From positions 1 to 11,257 of the forward strand of contig JAHWKP010000041.1 in NCBI GenBank assembly GCA_019347775.1: a DNA stretch of 11,257 nt, in the 5' to 3' direction. The DNA comes from Actinomycetota bacterium (GTDB lineage: Bacteria; Actinomycetota; Acidimicrobiia; Acidimicrobiales; JAHWKP01). The notes under the pieces are model-generated. The model saw only the letters and a list, made by a program, of their open reading frames with translations, was not told the DNA's origin and ran no database searches. Positions 5,585-11,257 of this stretch are shown one piece after another (position 1 is the stretch's first letter; each line of letters opens with the position of its first letter). Made by a program: the position numbers and the translations under genes.

Positions 5585-5648
5585 TGGTGGAGACGATGGT
5601 GTGGTAGACGATGGGATTCGAACCCACGACCCCCTGCTTGCACAGCAG
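5585..5648 (-). repeat. tRNA-Ala 3' fragment, damaged, att site copy 2
   Basis: The minus strand carries tRNA-Ala anticodon arm, T-arm and acceptor sequence. 5606-5642 is identical to 935-971 (37 bp). The copy is not functional: the anticodon loop reads TGTGCAA, which puts G instead of the invariant U at position 33, and the acceptor end is shortened to CGTCT-ACCA. Just beyond it lies another copy of the 3' tail, 5585-5599, TGGTGGAGACGATGG on the plus strand, identical to 929-943. So the acceptor end is duplicated. This fits a junction between two tandem elements that recombined at the same tRNA. Confidence 0.75.
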
Positions 5649-5691
5649 GATCCGGAGGTCGAGCCACCTGGGCCTGGTTCGTGAAGTCCCT

Positions 5692-5715
5692 GGTCAGCGG
5701 CCATTTTCGCTGACC
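5692..5715. repeat. 8-bp inverted repeat beside att copy 2
   Basis: GGTCAGCG (5692-5699) and CGCTGACC (5708-5715) form a perfect inverted repeat with an 8-nt A/T-containing loop. It lies between att copy 2 and the TGGGCACG array, so it may bind an excisionase or be a minor hairpin. Confidence 0.35.
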
Positions 5716-5738
5716 GCCACGACCGACCAGTGACCGCC

Positions 5739-5793
5739 CGTGCCCACTGTTGTGGGCACGTAGTGGGCACGAACTGGGCACGAACTGGGCACG
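5739..5793 (+). repeat. TGGGCACG array, candidate arm-type integrase sites of element 2
   Basis: TGGGCACG occurs four times with an exact 11-bp period (5753, 5764, 5775, 5786). An inverted copy at 5739-5746 makes CGTGCCCAC-tgtt-GTGGGCACG, a 9-bp palindrome (5739-5760). The array is 90 bp from att copy 2. Phased octamers next to a tRNA att site are typical arm-type sites of tyrosine integrases. The octamer is one step from the TGGCTACG of element 1 (6 of 8 bases shared). The integrase that would use it is at 10312. Confidence 0.6.
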
Positions 5794-5836
5794 CTGGCGT
5801 GGAGCCCTTCCCGTGCCAATCCGCGAGAATGCTCCT

Positions 5837-7088
5837 GTGCAGGTGCGCCTCGTCACACAGCCGTTCGACGACTCGGCGAACTTGCACGACTTCTTCATGC
5901 AGGTGGCCGACGATGCAGACCTCATCAACCTGAGAGTCGCCGTTGCGTGGGTGAAGGCCAGCGGCCTCGACCGTGTGCGATCAGCTTGCAGCCCTAACGG
6001 CACGTGGTCACTCGTCATTGATCCTCGGGATCGACGAGCGCGGCGCGAGCGAAGAAGGCCTACGGCTTGCGCAGGAGCTGTTCTCGGAGGTGTTCGTCTT
6101 CCACGATCCGGGCGGCGGCACCTTCCACCCGAAGGTCTACAGCGCTGCGAGTGAGGAGCGAGCGATCGCGTTCATCGGCTCCAACAACCTCACAGCTGGT
6201 GGCCTGTACTGGAACCACGAGGCGGCCGTCGAACTCCAACTCGACCTGACGACCGACGGGGACCAAGGTTTCCTCGCGGAACTCGAGCTCTACTTCGAGC
6301 GGCTGCTCGGAGACTCCGAGGTTTGCCTGCCGCTGACCGATGACCTAGTTGAACGTCTGCTCGCCGAGCGGCGCTTCGGCATCGGTCCCGAGCGCAGGTC
6401 GAGCCGGCCAGAGGAGGGCGAGGGACCTGAGGACGACGACTCGGCAGTTGGCGATGAACCGAGCCAGGAGCGGCTCTTTGGTCGCAGCCGCTACACACGT
6501 CGCCGTGACCCGCGTCGACGCGCGCGAACTACAGACCGTCGGCCTCGGCAGACTCCGCAGTCGCGGACGCCCGCGCCGGGATCGGCGCCAGCCGCCGGGA
6601 GCGGCGACACCGCTACCACGGACGCCGGTCCAACTGTCGTCAAGCGTTGGACGAAGACGATGTCAGCCTCGGACGCCCAGCAGAAGTCCACGCCACGAAC
6701 GCAGGTGACGGGGAACATCAAGCTGACGGAAGCCGGCCATGACTTCGACTGGGCGACGTACTTCCGCGACACGTTCTTCGCGGACCTCGATTGGCACTCG
6801 ACCGAAAAGCCCCGGGGGACCCTGGAGACGGCTGACGTCGACGTTGAGGTCTTCGTCGACGGGGTCAGCGTCGGCACCTACGAGATGGTCGTCGATCACG
6901 CCGCATACCGGCGCCTTGCCGGCACGCGGGATCAGTCCAATGTCCCCACATGGTTGAAGTGGCGTGCGTTCGGCGCCTACCTCCGGGAGCATCCGCTCGC
7001 AGGACGAGTTGCGTCTCTCGAGCGGATGTCAGATGGCTCGTTCCGCCTGCACATCCAGGATGGACCGACCGGACCGTTCCTGCCATAG
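5837..7088 (+). pseudogene. PLD nuclease with B3-like C-terminal domain, frameshifted (BfiI/NgoFVII-like)
   Basis: The N-terminal part runs in one frame from GTG 5837 (VQVRLVTQPFDDSANLHDFF ... RVAVAWVKASGLDRV) and the rest in the next frame from about 5979 (DQLAALTARGHSSLILGIDE). One extra C near 5978 breaks the gene; joined it would be about 416 residues. The catalytic core is FHPKVYS (HxK at 6126-6134) and IGSNNLTAGGLYWNHEAAV, a single-motif phospholipase D nuclease that would act as a dimer. A basic low-complexity linker follows. VKRWTKTMSASDAQ leads to a domain with NIKLTEAGHDFDWATYFRDTFF, TWLKWRAFGAYLRE, and ERMSDGSFRLHI, recalling the B3-like DNA-binding domain of BfiI/NgoFVII-type restriction enzymes. 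The adjacent methyltransferase supports a restriction role. If the frameshift is real, restriction is off. Confidence 0.75.
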
Positions 7089-7104
7089 CGGCTGGTACAG
7101 GACA

Positions 7105-7329
7105 TCAGTCGGCCGTCGTTCGAGCGCCCTTCGCAGCGCGCTGCCGACCCGTCTCGAACCACTCCGCGGCAGTTGCGGCCGGCACGATCAGGACGGCGCC
7201 CTCGGGGTCCTCGAGCGCCTGGACGTACACTGCATCGCCCGGGCTCAGACCCGTCGCCGCCAAGATGTCCTTCGGCAAGACCACCTGGCCGTTGGCCGCG
7301 ATCTTGTGGGGGCCGTGCGGTGGCTGCAC
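7105..7329 (-). CDS. AbrB/SpoVT-type DNA-binding regulator
   Basis: GTG 7329 gives 74 residues; a TAGGAT -10 box (minus, 7342-7337) ends 7 nt upstream, so the mRNA would be leaderless. KIAANGQVVLPKDILAATGLSPGDAVYVQALEDPEGAVLIVP (9-50) is a swapped-hairpin AbrB/MazE fold: the GQVVLPKDIL strand-turn and LSPGDAVYV are diagnostic. The C-terminal tail AEWFETGRQRAAKGARTTAD is charged. It has no toxin next to it. It converges on the PLD gene (16-bp gap) and diverges from the methyltransferase, whose promoter overlaps its own. The likely job is to control the restriction-modification genes; this is an inference. Lack of a toxin argues against a MazE-type antitoxin. Confidence 0.75.
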   Translation of the reverse strand: MQPPHGPHKIAANGQVVLPKDILAATGLSPGDAVYVQALEDPEGAVLIVPAATAAEWFETGRQRAAKGARTTAD

Positions 7330-7332
7330 GTT

Positions 7333-7398
7333 ACAAATCCTACAATATGTTGTAGAGTTTGTACGTGCCCTCTCTTGCTCTCGAACGAATGTTCGTTC
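7333..7398. promoter_or_regulatory. Divergent promoter and two operator-like palindromes
   Basis: A 30-bp dyad (7333-7362) has arms that match at 12 of 15 positions, with core CTACAA-tatg-TTGTAG. It covers TAGGAT, the -10 box of the AbrB gene, and TACAAT (plus, 7341-7346), a good -10 box toward the methyltransferase. A second, perfect palindrome GAACGAA-tg-TTCGTTC lies at 7383-7398. The dyad is a natural binding site for a dimeric regulator controlling both directions. The AbrB-like protein is the obvious candidate. Confidence 0.6.
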
Positions 7399-7489
7399 AA
7401 GATGGGCGCTCACTCGCGGACGGCGAGCTCAGAAGGCGCTCCCCGAGCGTCAGGCCCAACCAAGTGCCTGCCCATGCAAGGGGAACCCC

Positions 7490-9118
7490 ATGAAGACGCG
7501 AGATGAGCTGACCGCCGACAAGCTGCGCGGCGGCTTCTACACGCCTGATGACCTTGTCGATCTCTGCCTGACGCGGATCGCTTCGCTGACACGGGGTCGG
7601 TCACGTCTGCGACTGCTCGAGCCCAGTGCCGGCGACGGTGCCTTCATTCGCGGCGTTGCGCGATCGTCCTTCCGCGACCGTGTCGAGCACGTCGAAGCCG
7701 TCGAGCTGATCGAGTCGGAGGCTGAGAAGAGCGCCGCCGCGATCCGTGAGAGCGCGCTGACGGGATCCGTCCTCACGCGTAGCGCTATCCAGTGGGCCGT
7801 CGAATCCGACGCGTGCTTCGACGCGGCCGTGGGTAACCCGCCCTTCGTCCGCTTCCAGTTCCTTAGCAAGGACGATCGAGGGTTCACCGACCAACTCGCT
7901 CAGAGGCTCGGGGTGTCCTTTGCCGGCGTCTCGAACCTCTGGCTTCCTGTCCTGCTCGGGGCGTTGAGTCGCCTTCGCACCGGCGGCGCGTTCGCGTTCG
8001 TCGTTCCCGCCGAGAGCTTTACCGGTATCTCGGCCGGGTCGCTGCGAAGCTGGCTCGTTCACAACACCAGCGCCCTTCGCTTCGACTTGTTCGCGCCGGG
8101 GTCGTTCCCCAACGTGCTGCAAGAAGTCGTCGTCATGAGCGGCAAGCGGGTCGAGGCAAGTCCTGGCGGCGTGACCTGTACCATCACCGAGCACTCTCGC
8201 ACTGGGCGGCGCACCTCTGCTGAGCACTTCATAGTCAGCGGCCCGGAGCCGTGGACCAGATACCTGCTCACCAGGGACCAGCTCGACGCGGTCAACGAGG
8301 CCTCCGGACTAGCCGTGACATCGAAGCTTGGTCTCCTCGCTCGCTTCGAGGTCGCAGCTGTCACCGGGGCGAACGACTACTTCTCTGTCGACAGTAGGAC
8401 GCTCGACGAGCACGGCCTTCGGCCATGGTCTCGGGCGCTCCTCCCACGGATCCGCCATGCCGCCGGCCTTCGCTACACGGACGACGACCACGCTCGTGCC
8501 GATGCGGCCGGGGCGCGAGTCCACCTCTTGGACTTCTCTGCCGATCGGCCCGATCCGGAGGCGCATGACGGACCGTCGGCGTACCTCGCCAAGGGGATCG
8601 ATGCCGAGCTTCACCTTCGGTACAAGTGCCGAATTCGCGAGCCCTGGTACCGCGTTCCGTTCATCCGCGCAGGCGAGCTGATGCTTTCGAAGCGGTCGCA
8701 TCACTACCCACGAGTCGTACTGAACGAGGTCGGGGTCGTCACAACCGACACGATCTATCGGGGCACTGCCCTCGGGCGGCTAGTCGGTCATGCAGACGAC
8801 TTCACAGCCGGCTTCCACAACTCACTCACACTGCTATCGGCCGAACTCGAGGGCCGCAGCTTCGGTGGCGGCGTCCTTGAACTTGTCCCATCTGAGGTGT
8901 CGCGGCTCCTCGTCCCCTTCATCCCCGGCTTCGCAGCTGAACTCGACCGACTGGATGCAGTCGCCCGCGCCGGGGGTGAAAGCCAGGACCTGGTGGACGA
9001 AACCGACCGTCTGCTGGCGAAAGCCGACGTTGGCTTCGACCAGGCGCTCATGGATCGACTCAGCTCGGCGCGCCTTGCACTGCTGCAGCGACGGCTCGAC
9101 CGGAACGACAACGGCTGA
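7490..9118 (+). CDS. Gamma-class N6-adenine DNA methyltransferase
   Basis: ATG 7490 follows AAGGGGA and gives 542 residues; the frame is open far upstream, but the methyltransferase motifs start here. GGFYTP (14-19) is motif X, LLEPSAGDG (42-50) is motif I (AdoMet binding), and GNPPF (115-119) is motif IV, the catalytic N-P-P-F of adenine-N6 enzymes. The order X-I-IV followed by a long C-terminal target-recognition part is the gamma class, as in M.TaqI-like enzymes. Residues 430-542 carry the YKCRIREPWYRVPF and HNSLTLLSAELEG region and a helical end. The neighbouring PLD enzyme suggests a type II-like restriction-modification pair. With a disabled PLD gene it would act as a solitary methylase. 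Target sequence cannot be read from the protein. Confidence 0.85.
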   Translation: MKTRDELTADKLRGGFYTPDDLVDLCLTRIASLTRGRSRLRLLEPSAGDGAFIRGVARSSFRDRVEHVEAVELIESEAEKSAAAIRESALTGSVLTRSAIQWAVESDACFDAAVGNPPFVRFQFLSKDDRGFTDQLAQRLGVSFAGVSNLWLPVLLGALSRLRTGGAFAFVVPAESFTGISAGSLRSWLVHNTSALRFDLFAPGSFPNVLQEVVVMSGKRVEASPGGVTCTITEHSRTGRRTSAEHFIVSGPEPWTRYLLTRDQLDAVNEASGLAVTSKLGLLARFEVAAVTGANDYFSVDSRTLDEHGLRPWSRALLPRIRHAAGLRYTDDDHARADAAGARVHLLDFSADRPDPEAHDGPSAYLAKGIDAELHLRYKCRIREPWYRVPFIRAGELMLSKRSHHYPRVVLNEVGVVTTDTIYRGTALGRLVGHADDFTAGFHNSLTLLSAELEGRSFGGGVLELVPSEVSRLLVPFIPGFAAELDRLDAVARAGGESQDLVDETDRLLAKADVGFDQALMDRLSSARLALLQRRLDRNDNG

Positions 9119-9481
9119 CGTCAGCGTCCGAGTGATCCCGCGCCCAGGTGTCGGCCCTTGCGCAACGACCTCCAGGCGAGGTTGGAGATCGAGCGAGCGC
9201 AGCCGGGTCTATGCCTCGGGTGCTATCGCCCGGACTACTTCCCGATCGGCTCGGAGCCTGGCCAGGCGGAGCGGGCTCTCGGCCCGCGAGCGAGGCTCGG
9301 TCGGGGAGCGTGGCGGCCGGGGCCCCGCGGGGCTTCGCCGCGCCCGATCGTCGAGCGCTGGTCGTCCACGTCGAGCACCCAGCGTCGGCGACGGCCCGGT
9401 TGACCGTTCGAGGGGCGGCCTCGATTCTCCGCCACAACAAGTCGTTGCCACGGCCGAACTGGCGTTCGATATCATGTCGAG
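9119..9481. other. 363-bp gap, no confident gene; GC-rich hairpins and downstream promoter
   Basis: No frame here shows a recognisable domain or a good ribosome site. A 12-bp palindrome GCTGACGTCAGC (9114-9125) overlaps the methyltransferase stop. GCCCCGCGGGGC (9322-9333) and CGGGC-tctc-GGCCCG-type repeats give several strong stems that could end transcription. The last 40 bp hold the promoter of the next gene. Confidence 0.5.
9445..9481 (+). promoter_or_regulatory. Promoter of HEPN-like gene (leaderless)
   Basis: TTGCCA (9445-9450, five of six to TTGACA) is followed by GATATC at 9468 (17-bp spacer) or TATCAT at 9470-9475 (19-bp spacer, five of six to TATAAT). The start would fall at ATG 9482, again leaderless. 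Confidence 0.5.
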
Positions 9482-10315
9482 ATGCCGAATGATCCAGCGA
9501 TAGGCGCCTCCAAGCCATACGGATCAGCAAAGGACCTGCCCTCATATCGCGAGCTGTCCCAGCAGATTCAGGGCGGCAAGCTTCTGACGCTCTTCATCGC
9601 GCCAGATCAGCGCAAGAAGCTCATTGAGGTGGAAGAGCAGATCGAGCGTCTGATTCGGGTCGTGGACGACTTCTACGACCTCCTCGGATCGCGCAACTGG
9701 ATCTTCCATGACATGCTGAGCGTGGACAGAATCGAGCAGCTCCTGGCAGAGACCGCCGACGCGGAATCGGCTGAGCAGCGCCTGATTGACCTGTACCGCG
9801 ACCCAGAGGCCACCAAGTGGTGGATCATGCGCCTCAGGGCCCACGATGGACTCCGGCACCGGCTTCACCAGATCGAGCGGGCCCGTGACCACTACGACGC
9901 GGGACAGTTCGACAGCTGCACCCTGCAGTTGATTGCGGTCATGGACGGCTTCGTCAACGATTTCGAGCCCGGCGAACGGAAGGGACTTCACTCCCGAGAC
10001 CCGGATGACATGGCGGCGTGGGACAGCGTCGTGGGCCACCACCTCGGCCTGACGCACGCCATGGCCACGTTCACGAAGACCATCAAGAAGCGTGTCGATG
10101 ACGAGGTGTTCGAGGTCTACCGACATGGGATCATCCATGGCTCGGTCGTGAACTTCGACAACGTGATTGTTGCGACGAAGGCCTGGAACATGCTCTTCGC
10201 AGTCGCTGACTGGGCTACAGCAACGCGCAAGGCGGCAGAGCCGAAGGAGTCACCGCCAACTTGGAGCGATACCTGGGCGACCCTTACCCGGCATGCTGCC
10301 TACAAGAGGACATGA
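9482..10315 (+). CDS. Conserved HEPN-like protein with two Rx4H motifs, upstream of integrase
   Basis: The protein has 277 residues from ATG 9482. It is largely helical: an amphipathic N-terminus (SYRELSQQIQGGKLLTLFIA, 21-40), helices with ERLIRVVDDFYDLLG, a middle region HRLHQIERARDHYDAGQFDS, and a C-terminal FDNVIVATKAWNMLFAVADW. Two motifs fit the HEPN R-x4-H rule: R71-N72-WIF-H76 and R214-H215-GII-H219 (EVYRHGIIHG). HEPN proteins with this motif are metal-independent RNases. I recall close relatives as uncharacterised proteins in actinobacterial integrative elements, with both motifs conserved in pattern. RNase activity and a defence role are inferred. The TGA overlaps the ATG of the integrase gene (ATGA), so the two are coupled. 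Confidence 0.65.
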   Translation: MPNDPAIGASKPYGSAKDLPSYRELSQQIQGGKLLTLFIAPDQRKKLIEVEEQIERLIRVVDDFYDLLGSRNWIFHDMLSVDRIEQLLAETADAESAEQRLIDLYRDPEATKWWIMRLRAHDGLRHRLHQIERARDHYDAGQFDSCTLQLIAVMDGFVNDFEPGERKGLHSRDPDDMAAWDSVVGHHLGLTHAMATFTKTIKKRVDDEVFEVYRHGIIHGSVVNFDNVIVATKAWNMLFAVADWATATRKAAEPKESPPTWSDTWATLTRHAAYKRT

Positions 10316-11257
10316 GCCGGGGAGAGTGGCACGACCCTCGCCTCGGCGACGTCCCCTTCGGTGAGTGGACCGAACGGTGGATGGCCACCAAGGCGCCCAC
10401 GCTGGCGCCGGCCACGCAGGATCTGTACCGGTACCTCTGCGCCGCCACGTCCTGCCCCGGTTCGGACAGGTGCCGCTCAGCCGGATCACCGCCGCCGAGG
10501 TCCAGGCGTGGCTGGCCGACCTGCACCGCACCGAGCTGAGCCCGAACACCGTGGCCAAGGCCTATCGCTGCCTGAGGGGCGCCATGGACGGCGCCGTCGA
10601 CGCCGGGCTGATCGCCCGCTCACCGTGCACGCTCAAGGGCGCCGGCACCGAGCGGCACGCTGAGATCCAGATCGCCCGCCGGAGCAGGTCGCCGCCCTCG
10701 CCGCCGCCGTCGGGCCCGGATGGGAGGCGCTCGTGTTCACCGCCGCTTACTCGGGCCTGCGGTGGGGCGAGCTGACAGGCCTGCGCCGGTGCGACATCGA
10801 CCTCGACCGCAACCTCATCACCGTCGCCCGGAAGCTCGGCGAGGTGAACGGCGAGCTGTCGTTCAGCTCGCCGAAGACCGCCGCCGGGAAGCGCACGGTC
10901 GGGATCCCCTCCTTCGTCGCCCGCTCCCTCGCCGTGCACATCGACCTGGACGCGATACCGGGCGCCGAGGGACTCGTCTTCCCGAGCGCCGACGGTCAGC
11001 CGATGCGGCGCAGCAACTTCCGCCGCCGGGTCTGGGAGCCGGCGACCGCCGAGATCGGCATGACCGGCTTCCGGTTCCACGACCTGCGCCACACCGCGGC
11101 GACGCTGGCGGCGGCGAGCGGCGCCAGCCTCAAGGCGCTGATGGCCCGCATCGGGCACGCCTCGGCGGCCGCGGCGCTCCGGTACCAGCACGTCATCGAC
11201 GGCCAGGACGCCGACATCGTACGTTACCTCGAGCGCTTCGGTGATGACCCGTCCGTG
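10312..11257 (+). pseudogene. int: Tyrosine recombinase / integrase, two frameshifts, 3' end beyond window
   Basis: ATG 10312 (after AGAGGA) overlaps the upstream stop. Three consecutive frames make the protein: frame A to about 10435 (MSRGEWHDPRLGDVPFGEWT ... DLYRY), frame B from CTG 10437 (LRRHVLPRFGQVPLSRITAA ... EIQIA), frame C from about 10676 (PPEQVAALAAAVGPGWEALV) to the window end. The SAM-like core-binding domain is in A-B and the catalytic domain in C, with the active residues all present: SGLRWGEL (R), SPKTAAGKR (K), HDLRHT (HxxR), GHASAAAALRYQH (H and Tyr). The second break is in a short C-run (CCC, 10675-10677) and fits one lost C. Either the gene is dead, or the assembly carries indels. 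The integrase probably used the TGGGCACG array and a tRNA-Ala att; its right att would lie beyond the window. Confidence 0.85.

Noticed and set aside
5739..5793. CRISPR array
   Set aside because: Repeats are 8 bp at 11-bp period with 3-nt gaps, far too short; no cas genes.
5837..9118. DISARM or BREX locus
   Set aside because: PLD and methylase occur in DISARM, but no helicase, DrmB or other core gene is present, and the PLD protein has a B3-like domain typical of restriction enzymes.
9158..9403. Small gene starting LRNDLQARLEIERAQ with a CLGC motif
   Set aside because: No ribosome site, loses protein-like character after about 45 codons, overlaps strong GC hairpins. It could be a decayed gene.

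Overview
This is a high-GC window. Strong actinobacterial Shine-Dalgarno boxes, many GTG starts and several promoters whose -10 box lies 6-7 nt upstream of the start codon (leaderless mRNA) suggest an actinomycete-like bacterium (Actinomycetota). No taxonomic marker gene is present, so a finer placement is not possible. The gene content is accessory: two small integrative elements appear to sit side by side at tRNA-Ala(UGC) 3' ends, next to a short host-like operon.

Layout. (1) 1-868, minus strand: three small envelope genes (a two-helix membrane peptide, a His/Met-rich secreted peptide and a DUF2933-type peptide running off the left edge), possibly metal-related. (2) 929-977: a tRNA-Ala 3' fragment, read as an att site. 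(3) 1139-5529: element 1, bounded by TGGCTACG octamers at both ends that look like integrase arm-type sites. It carries an MNT-HEPN toxin-antitoxin pair, a coiled-coil TIR protein with a small conserved partner, a ribbon-helix-helix regulator, an XRE regulator, a winged-helix gene cut off by an IS481 remnant, and no integrase. (4) 5585-5648: a second, damaged tRNA-Ala 3' fragment sharing 37 identical bases with the first. (5) 5739-11257: element 2, which starts with a perfect 11-bp-period TGGGCACG array. It then carries a PLD nuclease with a B3-like C-terminal domain, a divergent AbrB-like regulator, a gamma-class N6-adenine methyltransferase, an Rx4H (HEPN-like) protein, and a tyrosine integrase running off the right edge.

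How it fits together. Both elements look like defence cargo: an MNT-HEPN pair and a TIR module in element 1, and a BfiI/NgoFVII-like restriction-modification set plus an HEPN-like protein in element 2. The arm octamers of the two elements are related (TGGCTACG and TGGGCACG), which suggests two related integrases using the same tRNA target. Element 1 probably lost its integrase where the IS481 remnant now lies.

Most notable: 78-aa gene and RHH gene have divergent promoters that share an identical 14-bp box exactly 13 bp from a TA(C/G)CGT -10. Single-base frameshifts break the PLD gene (one) and the integrase (two), and perhaps the XRE 5' end. These may reflect decay of the elements or assembly indels. 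Reads are needed to tell which.
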